Shown here: positions 7,035 to 7,067 of the stretch, one piece after another
Layout: each line of letters opens with the position of its first letter
Position numbering within the stretch: position 1 is the first letter of the stretch
Source: Methanomassiliicoccales archaeon
Lineage (GTDB): Archaea > Thermoplasmatota > Thermoplasmata > Methanomassiliicoccales > UBA472
Reading direction: 5' to 3'
Length of the DNA stretch: 7,067 nucleotides
NCBI GenBank assembly: GCA_013329565.1
Contig: DUJZ01000026.1
Span: forward strand, 1,429 to 8,495
Program-made: the position numbers and the translations under genes
The notes under the pieces: model-generated
Database searches by the model: none
What the model was told of the DNA's origin: nothing
Seen by the model: only the letters and a program-made list of their open reading frames with translations

Positions 7035-7067
7035 TCATCTTTTCTTTCCGCAGTACTGGCAGAACTC
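7035..7067 (-). CDS. C-terminal end of a possible zinc-ribbon protein (partial)
   Basis: On the minus strand the right edge reads EFCQYCGKKR followed by a TGA stop at 7037-7035. FCxxCGxx(K/L) just before the stop is the usual second half of a C-terminal zinc ribbon in archaeal proteins. Only ten codons are inside the window, so the frame is not proven and the family cannot be named. If real, the gene converges on the AlbA_2/GHKL gene. A plus-strand frame from ATG 6977 overlaps it and is the competing reading; I find the zinc-ribbon reading better supported. Confidence 0.35.
   Translation of the reverse strand, partial: EFCQYCGKKR

Noticed and set aside
6977..7067. Plus-strand frame from ATG 6977 running off the right edge
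   Set aside because: A TATA-like TTATATG lies about 30 bases upstream, but the 30 visible codons show no motif and overlap the better-supported minus-strand zinc-ribbon end. It cannot be excluded without more sequence.
6656..7067. CRISPR array, tRNA or replication origin in the AT-rich tail
   Set aside because: No regularly spaced repeats, no cloverleaf with a T-loop consensus, and no repeated origin-box motif are visible; the inverted repeats are better explained as terminators or promoter elements.

Overview
The window is archaeal. Five genes in the middle are archaeal/eukaryotic-type information-processing genes: ribosomal proteins L7Ae, S28e and L24e, nucleoside diphosphate kinase, and translation initiation factor aIF5B. 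This order (rpl7ae-rps28e-rpl24e-ndk-infB) is common in Euryarchaeota. Several starts have a TATA-like box about 25-30 bases upstream and no leader, as expected for archaeal promoters. GC-rich core genes together with a DUF1638 gene, a family best known from methylotrophic methanogens, suggest a methanogen-related euryarchaeon, possibly a Methanomassiliicoccales/Thermoplasmata member. That placement is an inference.

Layout. (1) 1-587, minus: a nearly complete DUF1638 protein that runs off the left edge. It is divergent from (2) 652-1380, plus: a winged-helix (ArsR-like) regulator with a long helical N-terminal region. They share a 64-base AT-rich spacer holding a 9-bp inverted repeat around an 8-bp palindrome, probably overlapping promoters and an operator. 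(3) 1473-2998: one translation operon, L7Ae (TTG start, strong Shine-Dalgarno), S28e, L24e with an unusual Lys/Ala/Glu-rich tail, and Ndk, ending at a T-rich terminator. (4) 3086-4840: aIF5B, probably from its own promoter. (5) From about 4841 to the right edge the DNA is visibly AT-richer. It holds one 558-residue AlbA_2/Schlafen-like + GHKL ATPase + winged-helix protein (4979-6655), then about 380 bases without a convincing gene but with T-tract terminators, a symmetrical TATA-like palindrome and a small hairpin. At the right edge the minus strand ends a frame with a zinc-ribbon-like C-terminus.

The operon and aIF5B together serve translation: ribosome and RNP assembly, NTP supply, and subunit joining. 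The left pair looks like a small locally regulated module. The right part looks like accessory DNA acquired next to a conserved block. I see no CRISPR array, tRNA, rRNA or transposase.
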